NCBI GenBank assembly: GCA_031261445.1
Contig: JAISJQ010000014.1
Span: forward strand, 1-35,771
Origin: Oscillospiraceae bacterium
Lineage (GTDB): Bacteria > Bacillota > Clostridia > Oscillospirales > Acutalibacteraceae
Direction of reading: 5' to 3'
Length of the DNA: 35,771 nucleotides
Part shown: positions 14,187 to 22,030 of the stretch, in pieces
How the letters are laid out: every line of letters begins with the position of its first letter
Numbering within the stretch: position 1 is the stretch's first letter
The notes under the pieces: generated by a model
What the model saw: only the letters and a program-made list of their open reading frames with translations
Told to the model about the DNA's origin: nothing
Databases searched by the model: none
Position numbers and translations under genes: made by a program

Positions 14187-14980
14187 TCGCATACCGCTTG
14201 GTCGTAGTCGAACGGCTTGTCGATGGTGGGGTGGTCGCCGCAGACGGCGCAGCTGGCGCGGTGCGGCACTTTGATTTTGCGGAACTCCATCTTCAGCGCG
14301 TCGTAGGTCAGCAGTGCGCTCGTGAGCAGGTCGCCCTTGCCCAGCAGGAACTTCACCGCCTCCATGGCTTGCAGCGAGCCGATCACCCCGCCCATCGCGC
14401 CAATCACCCCCGCCTGGCGGCAGGTGGGCACGGCCTCGGGCGGCGGCGGCTCTTTGAAAACACAGCGGTAGCACGGCCCTTCGCCGGGCACGTAGGTCAG
14501 CAGTTGGCCGCCAAAGCGCAGGATGCCCGCGTGGCTGAACGCTTTGCCCGCCAGCACACACGCGTCGTTGATGAGGAACTTGGCGGGGAAATTGTCTGTG
14601 CCGTCGATGATGAAGTCGTAATCGGCGATGATGTCCATGACGTTGTCGGCGGTGACGAAGGTATGATAGGTCACCACGTTGACTTCTGGGTTGATGGACT
14701 GCATGGTCTCTTTGGCCGATTGCACCTTCGGGTGGCCGATGTCCGGCGTGCTGTGAATGATTTGCCGTTGCAGGTTGGAGAGATCCACCACGTCAGCGTC
14801 GGCGATGCCGATCGTCCCCACGCCTGCTGCCGCGAGGTACAGCGCCGCTGGCGCACCCAGTCCCCCCGCGCCGAGAATGAGCACCTTGCCGTTGCAAAGC
14901 CGGCGTTGTCCCTTCGCGCCCACTTCCTTGAGCAGGATATGCCGCGAATAGCGTTCCAGTTGTTCGTTGGTAAAAGCCAA
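14168..14980 (-). CDS. MoeB/ThiF/HesA-type sulfur-carrier adenylyltransferase
   Basis: 270 residues of E1-like fold. It starts in the family manner (QLERYSRHILLKEVG). It has the nucleotide-binding GAGGLGAPAALYLAAAGVG (37-55), the Arg of NLQRQIIH and the acidic IDGTDNF. Two CxxC pairs bind zinc (CYRC and CAVC). It adenylates the C-terminal Gly of a ThiS/MoaD-type carrier, presumably the ThiS-like protein encoded just upstream. There is no rhodanese domain. Oddities: the start codon is TTG, heptamer repeat sequence lies directly before it with no recognisable SD, and the last residues (LDARH) and stop are encoded by another heptamer array. The thiamine, molybdopterin or amino-acid sulfur role cannot be decided from the sequence. 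Confidence 0.85.
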   Translation of the reverse strand: MAFTNEQLERYSRHILLKEVGAKGQRRLCNGKVLILGAGGLGAPAALYLAAAGVGTIGIADADVVDLSNLQRQIIHSTPDIGHPKVQSAKETMQSINPEVNVVTYHTFVTADNVMDIIADYDFIIDGTDNFPAKFLINDACVLAGKAFSHAGILRFGGQLLTYVPGEGPCYRCVFKEPPPPEAVPTCRQAGVIGAMGGVIGSLQAMEAVKFLLGKGDLLTSALLTYDALKMEFRKIKVPHRASCAVCGDHPTIDKPFDYDQAVCDLDARH

Positions 14981-14981
14981 T

Positions 14982-15049
14982 TTAGACGTTAGATGTTAGA
15001 TTTCGCGAATACGGCGTTTGGTCACCGCATCTAAAATCTAATATCTAGC
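14982..15049. repeat. TAGA-type inverted heptamer element between thiS-like and moeB-like genes
   Basis: TTAGACG, TTAGATG, TTAGATT (14982-15002), a 26-nt spacer, then the inverted ATCTAAA, ATCTAAT, ATCTAGC (15029-15049). It fills the whole intergenic space and supplies the end of the thiS-like gene. Confidence 0.8.
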
Positions 15050-15252
15050 TTCCCTCCCCCCATGAAATATAGAAATTCCACGCTGTCGCCCTCGCGCAGG
15101 GCGGTGGTGGCAAACGCGCTTTGCTCTGCGAAATCGTCGTTGACCGAAACGGTGACGTATTCGGGTGTCTCCACGCCCTCGGACACGATGAGGTCGGCGA
15201 TGGTGGTGTCCGCCGGGACTTGCTTGCGGATGCCCGCGACTGTGATGTTCAT
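15031..15252 (-). CDS. thiS: ThiS/MoaD-like sulfur carrier with extra C-terminal tail
   Basis: A 73-residue ubiquitin-fold carrier starting MNITVAGIRKQVP. The family core ends FLYFMGGG, but six residues (KLDIRF) follow before the stop. ThiS and MoaD need a free C-terminal Gly-Gly that is adenylated and then thiocarboxylated. The extra codons come from the heptamer repeat at 15029-15049. The protein must therefore be trimmed by a peptidase, as CysO is by Mec+ or HcyS by HcyD, or be inactive. The start overlaps the upstream TusA-like gene by 4 nt (ATGA), so translation is coupled. The adenylyltransferase gene follows. Confidence 0.8.
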   Translation of the reverse strand: MNITVAGIRKQVPADTTIADLIVSEGVETPEYVTVSVNDDFAEQSAFATTALREGDSVEFLYFMGGGKLDIRF

Positions 15253-15497
15253 TCGTCGTTCTCCTTTCGGATGATGAGTGTGTACGTGCCGTCGGCGTTG
15301 TCGGTGAGCTTGAGGATTTTCTGTCCCTCGTCCTTGACCGAGCGCGGCACGTTGCGCACGGGCTCGCCGTCGTTCAGGCGCACGGACAGGATGTCGCCGA
15401 TGTCCAGCTCGTCCAGCGCGGCCTTGACCTTCACGAAGGTCACTGGGCACACCACGTCCGTGATGTCCACGCTGTCGGTAATGGGGATGTCGCTCAT
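15249..15497 (-). CDS. TusA-family sulfur carrier protein
   Basis: 82 residues. The TusA/SirA signature Cys-Pro lies in ITDVVCPVTFVKVKAAL; this Cys carries persulfide sulfur in the family. The C-terminal part (GEPVRNVPRSVKDEGQKIL) also follows the family. SD GGGAG precedes the ATG. It overlaps thiS by 4 nt, so this set (TusA, ThiS, E1-like enzyme) probably passes sulfur from a persulfide donor to the carrier's thiocarboxylate. No own promoter is obvious in the 57 nt upstream, so read-through from the lipoprotein gene is possible. Confidence 0.85.
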   Translation of the reverse strand: MSDIPITDSVDITDVVCPVTFVKVKAALDELDIGDILSVRLNDGEPVRNVPRSVKDEGQKILKLTDNADGTYTLIIRKENDE

Positions 15498-15554
15498 GTT
15501 TTTTCTCCCTTTGTTATGTTTGTCGTTTTGGCTGGGGGGTAGTCTTCACCCGAT

Positions 15555-16280
15555 TCAGGCATCCAATGCGATGATTTTCTGGATCACCTCTTGCGCCGAA
15601 AGATCGATTTCAGGTGAAACCGCTTTATTGGTATTATAAACAGCATTGAGGCGCTTGTTATATTCGCGCTCGCTGACGGATTGCCCCTGCCATTCATACT
15701 GCATCTCTCCATCCTCGGGCAAATTAGGCAATGTTTGAACGCCTTGGGCAATCACCTTAAACGCAGAATCCTTGATTACGTAGACGCAATCGGGATAATG
15801 TCCCGAAAGTCCGTTTTGATTTCTGAACAGGTTTGAACGTTTGATATAGGTAAAGCCGCCCAGTCGAGCCAACTGCTCTATAACAACTTCACCTTTAGCA
15901 TTTACTGTGCAGATTTGTGTGCCAGCGGCTTCCATGGTATAGGCAATCAGCAATTCAGGGACGTTATCATTGCTCACATAGCACAAATCAAAAGTAACCT
16001 GAGCGATGAATTTATCTGGCCAATTCAGTTGCACTTCCGCATCATATATTTCTTTGATTTTGTTGATGTATGCGTCTTTCCACTTCACGCCAGTTGCGCC
16101 TGCAGGCAAGGTTGGTGCGGCAAGCGTGGTCATGAGTATTGTGGTTGTCTCTTCGCTCGTGGACAGGGTTGTCGATTGCGCTGGCGTTGATTCAATCGCA
16201 GACGACCCTGTATTGTCGCAGGCAATCAGCAAAAGAAAGCCTACAACAAGGAGAATCAAAAGAGCGCGCGTCTTGTGCAT
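15555..16280 (-). CDS. Predicted lipoprotein of unknown function (241 aa)
   Basis: The signal peptide ends in the lipobox LLIAC with Cys21. A Ser/Thr-rich stretch follows (about 25-60), then a globular domain of about 170 residues starting WKDAYINKIKEIYD. That domain's VPELLIAY segment resembles secreted Clostridia proteins that monitor small ligands, but no family is claimed. A perfect AGGAGG precedes the ATG at 16280; an upstream in-frame extension would cross the promoter. It likely sits on the outer face of the membrane. Confidence 0.75.
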   Translation of the reverse strand: MHKTRALLILLVVGFLLLIACDNTGSSAIESTPAQSTTLSTSEETTTILMTTLAAPTLPAGATGVKWKDAYINKIKEIYDAEVQLNWPDKFIAQVTFDLCYVSNDNVPELLIAYTMEAAGTQICTVNAKGEVVIEQLARLGGFTYIKRSNLFRNQNGLSGHYPDCVYVIKDSAFKVIAQGVQTLPNLPEDGEMQYEWQGQSVSEREYNKRLNAVYNTNKAVSPEIDLSAQEVIQKIIALDA

Positions 16281-16305
16281 TTTGCAACCTCCTAGGACGC
16301 TGTAT

Positions 16306-16334
16306 AGTATAGCAGATGCGCCCCAAAAACACAA
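16306..16334 (-). promoter_or_regulatory. Promoter of the lipoprotein gene
   Basis: Minus strand TTGTGT (16329-16334), a 17-bp spacer and TATACT (16306-16311). An ATTGTTC-type array lies directly upstream. Confidence 0.65.
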
Positions 16335-16350
16335 GTGGTTTTTGGCTACG

Positions 16351-16427
16351 CAATGAACAATGAACAAAGAACAATTGTTGCGGCGTGCAACTCATTGTCC
16401 ATTGTTCATTGTAAATTGTTCATTGCG
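16351..16427. repeat. ATTGTTC-type inverted heptamer element
   Basis: CAATGAA, CAATGAA, CAAAGAA, CAATTGT (16351-16378), a short spacer, then the inverted CATTGTC, CATTGTT, CATTGTA, AATTGTT, CATTGCG (16393-16427). It fills the space between the lipoprotein promoter and the end of the M15 gene. Confidence 0.8.
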
Positions 16428-16431
16428 AAGC

Positions 16432-17109
16432 TCAGTCTTTCGTGCCCGTTTTCCGCCCCTTGCCGACTACGTCGCTGGTCAGGCGTTGCCAGGTGCTGCA
16501 GCCCACTTTGCCGTCGGCGGTCAGTCCTCGCGCACGCTGATAGCGCTTGAGCGCGTCTTCGGTTTGCCCGCCAAACACACCGTCCAGCTCGCCCGCGTTG
16601 TAGCCCGCCGTGTTGAGCATATCCTGCAAAATGAGCACGTAGGTGCTGCGGCTACCATTTTTTAGGGGCGGGTATCCGCTGCTGCAGGCAGAGGGTGCGG
16701 CGCGGCGATCGGTGTGCACCCACGTGGGCGTGAGGCTCGCGGGCTCAACGTAGCTCCACACACCCAACTGCGAGGCCAGCGTGCGTAAGCGATTGCGCTG
16801 GGCATTGGTCAACGCCTGCCCGGAATCAAAGGAGGTGCCCGCGTAATGCTGACTTTGCGCAGAATGGCCGCCTTCGTAAGGCCGCTTGAACGCGTAGCTG
16901 ATGGGGATGGGTGCGCCGTAGGCTTGGCGCATTCTGTTCCAGGCTTCCATGGCGCGTTTGCTGGTCCAGAGGGTGGGGCTTTTGCTGCTGCCGCGGAATT
17001 CGCCCACAAGCAAAGAACCGCCCGTGTTGTAGGGCATGGGCTCGTTTTCCGCGCGGTGAAAGATTTCCATGCGGTCTGTGTCGTTGTTATAGACGATGAT
17101 TTTGGCCAT
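16432..17109 (-). CDS. M15-type peptidase with peptidoglycan-binding domain
   Basis: 225 residues. The N-terminal part carries the zinc-ligand pattern of D-Ala-D-Ala carboxypeptidase/endolysin-like M15 enzymes: SQHYAGTSFD (His88, Asp95) and WVHTD (His132). The C-terminal part (about 145-211) is a peptidoglycan-binding-1 domain (LQDMLNTAGYNAGELDGVFG). No signal peptide is visible, so export is unclear; phage-endolysin or spore-cortex enzymes share this plan. AGGGGTG precedes the ATG at 17109; a GTG three codons upstream would place the SD inside the gene. It is divergent from the small membrane protein gene. Confidence 0.8.
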   Translation of the reverse strand: MAKIIVYNNDTDRMEIFHRAENEPMPYNTGGSLLVGEFRGSSKSPTLWTSKRAMEAWNRMRQAYGAPIPISYAFKRPYEGGHSAQSQHYAGTSFDSGQALTNAQRNRLRTLASQLGVWSYVEPASLTPTWVHTDRRAAPSACSSGYPPLKNGSRSTYVLILQDMLNTAGYNAGELDGVFGGQTEDALKRYQRARGLTADGKVGCSTWQRLTSDVVGKGRKTGTKD

Positions 17110-17156
17110 AATGCACACCCCTGATCGTGTTCTGTGACCAGTATATGCGCAAAAAG

Positions 17157-17212
17157 CGCCGTGTGATAATTTTAGTTAGTGCGTGGGCGTATATGCGCCG
17201 AAACACGGCGCA
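17157..17212 (+). other. Leader hairpin before the small membrane protein gene
   Basis: TGCGCCG / CGGCGCA (17194-17200 with 17206-17212) forms a 7-bp stem. The same right arm can also pair with GCGCCGTGT at 17157-17165, so two mutually exclusive folds are possible in this intergenic region. No ligand class is recognised. Confidence 0.35.
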
Positions 17213-17246
17213 AACTACCCTTAACAAACCAAAAGGGGTGTTTTTC

Positions 17247-17435
17247 ATGACGAAGGCAAACACACGCAAATGGGCGCGCGGTCTGGGCATCGGTCTGGTT
17301 GCGGCGGGCGCGGCAACGGCCATCGGCAGTGCCATTGCGGCCACCAACGGGCAACGCAAGGTCAAGCGCAAAGCGTCGCAGTTCGCACGCACGGTCGGCG
17401 ACATTGTGGACAATGTGCAGGCCATGGTACACTGA
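17247..17435 (+). CDS. Small basic membrane protein (62 aa)
   Basis: Starts MTKANTRKWARGLGIGLVAA. There is one Ala/Gly-rich membrane helix (about 12-32), then a basic segment (QRKVKRKASQFAR) and an amphipathic tail. The layout resembles YtxH-like small membrane proteins, but the match is loose. AGGGGTG lies 5-6 nt before the ATG. Its TGA stop (17433-17435) is also the first TGA of a TGAGG heptamer array, so the repeat begins exactly at the end of the gene. Confidence 0.6.
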   Translation: MTKANTRKWARGLGIGLVAAGAATAIGSAIAATNGQRKVKRKASQFARTVGDIVDNVQAMVH

Positions 17436-17624
17436 GGTATGAGGCATGAGGGATGAGGCGTGAGGATGTGCAATCCTCACGCCTTTCCCTCATTCCTGTA
17501 CATCGGGACAACCATGTAGGGGCGACCCTTGTGGTCGCCCTTTGCACAAAACGTGTTATCCGGGCAACCACAAGGGTTGCCCCTACAACCCTCACGCCTG
17601 TAGCCTCATCCCTCAAGCCTCACT
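17433..17624. repeat. Composite repeat: TGAGG array, GTAGGGG inverted element, inverted TGAGG array
   Basis: Five TGAGGNN heptamers (17433-17467) are followed by a GTAGGGGC-bounded element (about 17517-17587) whose 25-bp ends are inverted copies with two differences. Five inverted heptamers (CCTCACG to CCTCACT, 17590-17624) abut the stop codon of nadK. Confidence 0.8.
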
Positions 17625-18375
17625 ATGCCAGTCTATTCAATCGCCGGGCGAAGGGGGCGTTGTTCAGGCGGACGAAGCGGGCGTTTTGGTCGCCACGGCG
17701 GAGGGTGAAGATCTGCCCCGCGGGGAGGCGCAGTGCCTCGTGACCGTCGGCACTGATGCGCAAATCCTGCGCCGCGCGGACACTGAGCACGTTGTCGGCG
17801 GAGAAAATCAGTGGTGTCGCCCCCAGCGAGTGGGTATACAGCGGCGTGAGCAGGAGCGCGGGCAGATCCGGCTGGACGGCACTGCCGCCTGCCGCGAGGG
17901 AATACGCGGTCGAGCCGGTGGGTGTGGCGACAATCACGCCGTCGCCGCGATAGACGGCAAAGTCCTGTCCGTTGGCCGCGCAGGTGAGGGTCACGGCGCG
18001 GTGGGGTTCGGTGGCGGTCAGGTAGATGTCGTTGATGGCGTGGATCTGTTCGGGCGCATCGGGCACTTGCCCAGTCAGCGTGACGCGCTCTTCAAGTGTA
18101 TAGTCCCCTGTGACCAAACCCACCAATTGAGGTAGGTCACAGCGGTCAATTTCCGTCAGGAAACCCACCGTACCCGCGTGGATGCCCAGCACGGGCAAGC
18201 CATGCCGCGCGGCGCGGAGTACCGTGCCGTCCCCGCCCACGGTGAGGATGATGTCCGTCTGTGCGCTGAGGGTGTCGCTGTGCGACAGCTCCAGCGCGTC
18301 CAATTGGGCACGTACCTCCGCCGCCAAAGACACAGCCTTGGCGCTGGTGGGGTTGATCATGAGGGTGATGTGCAT
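17623..18375 (-). CDS. nadK: NAD kinase
   Basis: 250 residues; makes NADP from NAD and ATP (or polyphosphate). The family motifs are clear: GGDGTVLRAAR near residue 48 and following, AINDIYLT, and GDGVIVATPTGSTAYSLAAGG. The length is somewhat shorter than typical (about 280), mostly in the N-terminal domain. The start at 18375 (MHITLMINP) follows AAGGA. Longer in-frame versions run into CAGA-type repeats upstream. In many Clostridia nadK sits with recN or argR; here it is alone between two repeat blocks. Confidence 0.92.
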   Translation of the reverse strand: MHITLMINPTSAKAVSLAAEVRAQLDALELSHSDTLSAQTDIILTVGGDGTVLRAARHGLPVLGIHAGTVGFLTEIDRCDLPQLVGLVTGDYTLEERVTLTGQVPDAPEQIHAINDIYLTATEPHRAVTLTCAANGQDFAVYRGDGVIVATPTGSTAYSLAAGGSAVQPDLPALLLTPLYTHSLGATPLIFSADNVLSVRAAQDLRISADGHEALRLPAGQIFTLRRGDQNARFVRLNNAPFARRLNRLA

Positions 18376-18390
18376 GTGAATGTCCTTAAT

Positions 18391-18534
18391 CAGAGAGCAG
18401 AGGTGAGATGACAGAGGGCAGATGAGATATGAGGGAGTAGGGGCGGATATCATCCGCCCGTGTGTTGCCAGATGCCCTCTGTCAGGACGACCATAAAATC
18501 ATTGTACATTGTTCATTGTAAATTGTTCATTGCA
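18391..18534. repeat. Composite repeat: CAGA heptamers, GTAGGGG palindrome, ATTGTTC heptamers
   Basis: CAGAGAG, CAGAGGT, GAGATGA, CAGAGGG, CAGATGA, GATATGA (18391-18432) are followed by a GTAGGGGCGG palindrome (about 18439-18465). CATTGTA, CATTGTT, CATTGTA, AATTGTT, CATTGCA (18500-18534) then run up to the end of the leucine-rich-repeat gene. Confidence 0.8.
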
Positions 18535-18538
18535 TCGC

Positions 18539-21500
18539 CTAGCGCCTGAAGGACGATGCCTTCAGGAATTCGCGGCCGTTGTAGCCCTTGTCGGTGGGCG
18601 TGCCGTCGGCATCGAGCACCTGGATGTGTTCCCAGTCGATGCCACAATGCAAGTCCCAGTTGCACTGGCCGTAGAACGCGTAGTTTTCGTCGGCCTTGAC
18701 CGCTTCCGCTTTTTGCGTGTAGTCGTTCCAGCGCACACCCAGCGTTTCGCCTTTTTTCACGACCTTATAGACGAAGATGCTGTGGTTGCTGTAGCGCAGC
18801 ACATCGCCCGCCTTGACCACCGTGGTGGCGGTGACCTGTTTGGTCGCGCCTTTGCCCTTGAACTCTTGCTGCATCAGGTTGGCGAAGCCCGCGCATTGCC
18901 CCTTGCAGGTTTTGGTGGACTTTTTGTGATCCACGCAGGGTTTCGCCGACACGGCGGGGTACGCCTTGGTGGGCGTGTTTTTGTTCCAGTAATAACCGCT
19001 GGGGTATTTGTTCATCAGCTTGCGAATCTTCGCATCCTCGCTGCTGTCCACGCGGATTTGCGCGGAGAGCGTAAAGTGTGCCACTTTCGCCGTCAGCAGC
19101 GCCACGCCAGCACCCTTGGTGCTGACTTTCCCCGCGCTGTCGACGGTGAAGATCTTTGTGTCGCTGCTCTTCCAGGTGATTTTTTCTTTGGGCGAGCCCG
19201 TCACGCTCATTTTTAGCGTCTTGCCTACCGTGGCAAAATAGCCCTGACTAAAGCCAAAGTAAAAGCCACCGTAGCCGCCGTTTTTGGTCACCATGCGACC
19301 GCTTTGCGGAATGATTGTGCCCACGGTGTTTTGCGCCTTTTGTTCCGCGTTCGCCGCCGGACCTTTCAGCTCCAGTAGCTTGATGGGCACTTCCAAACGT
19401 GCCTTCGCCTCCCCGGATTGCACGGACACAATCACCTTGCCCTTGGAGGGATACTCCAGCGTCCACTTGGCGGGGCTGTCCGCGTCCACCACTCGTTTTC
19501 CAGATTTATAGAAGGAGTCTACGTATCCATCGTAGTCGTTGTATTCATAGTCGTTTTCGCTACTGGTTGCATTCACGTTTCTCATGGTGGCATTGGTGGT
19601 GCTCCAGCTCCAGGTCACGGGCACGTTGCTGTCGGCGGGTGTCACTGTGGCGGTGATGCCCTCCACTGTGCCGGGATTGACATAGCCGTAGTCTCCCGCC
19701 GCTAGGTAGAGCTCTTTGGGCAGGCCGTTGATTTTGATGCTGGTGGGCGAGACCTGCACAAAGATGCGGCACTGCACGCGGTAGTTCGTCCCCGGCACAG
19801 TCGCCACAATCTGTGCGTAGCCGCCCGTGAGTGCCGTGACCAGACCTGTCTCGCTCACTTTGGCAATGCTGGGCTGGGCGCTCGCCCACGCGAGCGTTTG
19901 CGCTTTGCCCTCTAGGGTGGCACTGAGCTGAACGGTCTTGCCTTTGGCCAGCGTCACCTGGCTCTTGTTCATTTTTAGGCTCAGGATAGCCTCGCAATCG
20001 TAAGCCTCACCAATTGGTGAGTAGATTGTGAGGGGCGTGGGGGAATAAAGTTTGTTGGGGGTCGGAAAATCGTCTAGGCTCGCAGGGCTGAGAGACTGGG
20101 GGATTGTGAGCTTCTGCAAACCCGGAAAGGCATGTGTACCAATGGACTTTAAGCCTTCGGGCAGAATCGCCGTCGTCATCACAGGTTTGCCATATTGGTC
20201 AAAGGCATAGGAGGCCACTTTTTCTAGCGCAGGCGGCAAAGTGACCGTTTGGAGGCGATTGCCCTCGAACGCGTTCATGCCAATCTTTCTTACGCTGGCG
20301 GGGAAGGAAATGCTGGTGATGGGGCAGCCACTAAAAGCATACGAGCCAATGCGCACCAGCTTGGCCGGGAGCTTAACGGTTTTGAGACCAGCATTCTGGA
20401 AGGTTTTGCTATAGATTTCTTTGATACCGCTGGGCAACGTGATGGCGGTGAGTTTGGCGCAGTCTTCAAAAACGCCAGTGGAATAGTTATACGCGCCATC
20501 CCCTAATGTTTTGAGCTTAGACCCTGCTACAAAGGTGACGGTCTTCAGGCTCGCGCAACCGCTGAAGGCACTCGCGCCGATGGTTGTGACGTTTGCGGGG
20601 ATTTTGATGGACGTGAGTTTTTTGTTGTCGCGAAACGCGTCGCGCCCAATGCTGGTGAGCGTGGCGGGCAAGGTGATGGCTGTGAGGCTTTTGCAGTTTG
20701 CGAACGCTTCTTCCGCCAACGCTGTGAGTTTGGTTGTGAGCTTGACTGTTTTGAGCGCACTACAGTTCGCAAAAGCTTCTGATCCAATTTTTGTCACGCT
20801 GTTGGGGATGGTGATACTCGAAAGCTTTTTGCAGTTGGCAAAAGCCCCCGACTCAATGGACTTGAGATTTTTGGGCAACAGCACTTTCGTCAGCGCCGTG
20901 CTATAACTAAAGGTTTGGTAATCCAGCTTCGTGATTTTCGTGTTGGACAGATTCACTGTGGTGAGTTTAGCGCATTGACTGAAAGCGGAAGAAGCCAAGG
21001 TCTTCACGTTTGCGCCCAGCGTCACGCTGGTGAGCGCCGTGCCCAAAAACGCTTGGGAATCAATGCTGGTGAGCGATGCAGGGAAGTTCACGCTTTTGAG
21101 CGCTGTGCAGTAGAAAAACACACTACCGCTAATACTTTTGAGTTTGGGCGGGAGCTTGATGGATGTGAGTTTTGTGCAATGCACAAACGCACTATCGCCA
21201 ATGCTGGTAACACCCGCCGGGATGGTGATGCTCCCCAGCGCGGTGCAATAGGCAAACGCATATGCCTCAATTTTGGTCAGGCTTTTGGGGAGGGAGACGC
21301 TGGTCAGCTTGGGGGCGGTGCTGTAGTCGCCACCCAACACATCCTTGTGCAGCGTTTTGATGCCCTCTTTCACGACCGCCTTCACAAGGGTTTTGTGGAT
21401 GCCCAAAAGCTGCGCTTGGCTGAGGGTGGCGTACTTTTTGCTCTTGTCTTTCGGCATGACGGTGAGCTTTTTGGCCTTTGCGTCGTAGTGCAGGTAGTCC

Positions 21501-21679
21501 ACCTTGTTGTAGACATAGTACCCCGTTTTGGGCGCGGGCTTCGCCTCCACGTAGTCCCAGTCCCAGCCGCTGGCCAGCGTGCCGATGCCCATGCCCATCA
21601 GCACGGACAGGCACAGCAGCAGCGCAAGCGCGGATTTACCCAAACGCAGTGCAACACTGCCCACAGAGTTGTTTTTCAT
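18539..21679 (-). CDS. BspA-like leucine-rich-repeat surface protein with Ig-like and CHAP-like domains
   Basis: 1046 residues. The signal peptide is MKNNSVGSVALRLGKSALAL plus a hydrophobic stretch. At least 13 BspA/LRR_5 units follow (about 100-530), each with a core like LTSIGRDAFRDNKKLTSI. Next come bacterial Ig-like (BIG_2) domains (about 560-890; VSETGLVTALTGGYAQIVA, VDSAGKVSTKGAGVALLTA). The C-terminal domain has a Cys in GQCAGFANLMQQEF (about 929) and a His in YSNHSIFVYKV (about 966), the arrangement of CHAP/NlpC-like cysteine hydrolases. There is no LPXTG motif or S-layer repeat, so it is probably secreted or held non-covalently. Likely roles are adhesion or wall remodelling; BspA-type proteins bind host or matrix proteins in some gut and oral species. 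Confidence 0.85.
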   Translation of the reverse strand: MKNNSVGSVALRLGKSALALLLCLSVLMGMGIGTLASGWDWDYVEAKPAPKTGYYVYNKVDYLHYDAKAKKLTVMPKDKSKKYATLSQAQLLGIHKTLVKAVVKEGIKTLHKDVLGGDYSTAPKLTSVSLPKSLTKIEAYAFAYCTALGSITIPAGVTSIGDSAFVHCTKLTSIKLPPKLKSISGSVFFYCTALKSVNFPASLTSIDSQAFLGTALTSVTLGANVKTLASSAFSQCAKLTTVNLSNTKITKLDYQTFSYSTALTKVLLPKNLKSIESGAFANCKKLSSITIPNSVTKIGSEAFANCSALKTVKLTTKLTALAEEAFANCKSLTAITLPATLTSIGRDAFRDNKKLTSIKIPANVTTIGASAFSGCASLKTVTFVAGSKLKTLGDGAYNYSTGVFEDCAKLTAITLPSGIKEIYSKTFQNAGLKTVKLPAKLVRIGSYAFSGCPITSISFPASVRKIGMNAFEGNRLQTVTLPPALEKVASYAFDQYGKPVMTTAILPEGLKSIGTHAFPGLQKLTIPQSLSPASLDDFPTPNKLYSPTPLTIYSPIGEAYDCEAILSLKMNKSQVTLAKGKTVQLSATLEGKAQTLAWASAQPSIAKVSETGLVTALTGGYAQIVATVPGTNYRVQCRIFVQVSPTSIKINGLPKELYLAAGDYGYVNPGTVEGITATVTPADSNVPVTWSWSTTNATMRNVNATSSENDYEYNDYDGYVDSFYKSGKRVVDADSPAKWTLEYPSKGKVIVSVQSGEAKARLEVPIKLLELKGPAANAEQKAQNTVGTIIPQSGRMVTKNGGYGGFYFGFSQGYFATVGKTLKMSVTGSPKEKITWKSSDTKIFTVDSAGKVSTKGAGVALLTAKVAHFTLSAQIRVDSSEDAKIRKLMNKYPSGYYWNKNTPTKAYPAVSAKPCVDHKKSTKTCKGQCAGFANLMQQEFKGKGATKQVTATTVVKAGDVLRYSNHSIFVYKVVKKGETLGVRWNDYTQKAEAVKADENYAFYGQCNWDLHCGIDWEHIQVLDADGTPTDKGYNGREFLKASSFRR

Positions 21680-21751
21680 GTTCTTCTCGCTTTCTGGTGT
21701 TTATACTTATGGAAGGCAAACGCGTGTTTGCCTAGAGACCGACTTTGTTAA

Positions 21752-21780
21752 AGTATAGCACACTGCGCAGCACAAATCAA
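21752..21780 (-). promoter_or_regulatory. Promoter of the leucine-rich-repeat gene
   Basis: Minus strand TTGATT (21775-21780), a 17-bp spacer and TATACT (21752-21757), about 70 nt before the start codon. Confidence 0.7.
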
Positions 21781-21795
21781 GCGCAGGCTTGCCAT

Positions 21796-21975
21796 ACAAT
21801 GAACAATTAACAATGGACAATGAACAATTGGTTGCAAACCTCGTGCCTCATCCCTCAATCCTCCCGCCTCTGTAGGGGTAGGGCACGCCCTACCCCTACG
21901 GGACGGTAGGCGACCATACCCACAGGGCAACCACAAGGGTTGCCCCTACAGGCAATTGTTCATTGTTCATTGCAA
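21796..21975. repeat. Nested composite repeat between two divergent promoters
   Basis: The outer part is ATTGTTC-type: ACAATGA, ACAATTA, ACAATGG, ACAATGA, ACAATTG at 21796-21830, and its inverted partner at 21953-21975. Inside lie an inverted TGAGG array (CCTCGTG to CCTCTGT, 21839-21873) and GTAGGGG palindromes (about 21871-21951). The right edge overlaps the -35 box of the aconitase promoter. Confidence 0.85.
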
Positions 21976-21998
21976 TCTGCGTGCAATTTTGGTATAAT
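21970..21998 (+). promoter_or_regulatory. Promoter of the aconitase gene
   Basis: TTGCAA (21970-21975), a 17-bp spacer and TATAAT (21993-21998). The -35 box is the last base-set of an ATTGTTC-type heptamer array. Confidence 0.8.
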
Positions 21999-22030
21999 AT
22001 GTACGCACAGAACACATAAGGAGATCCTCC

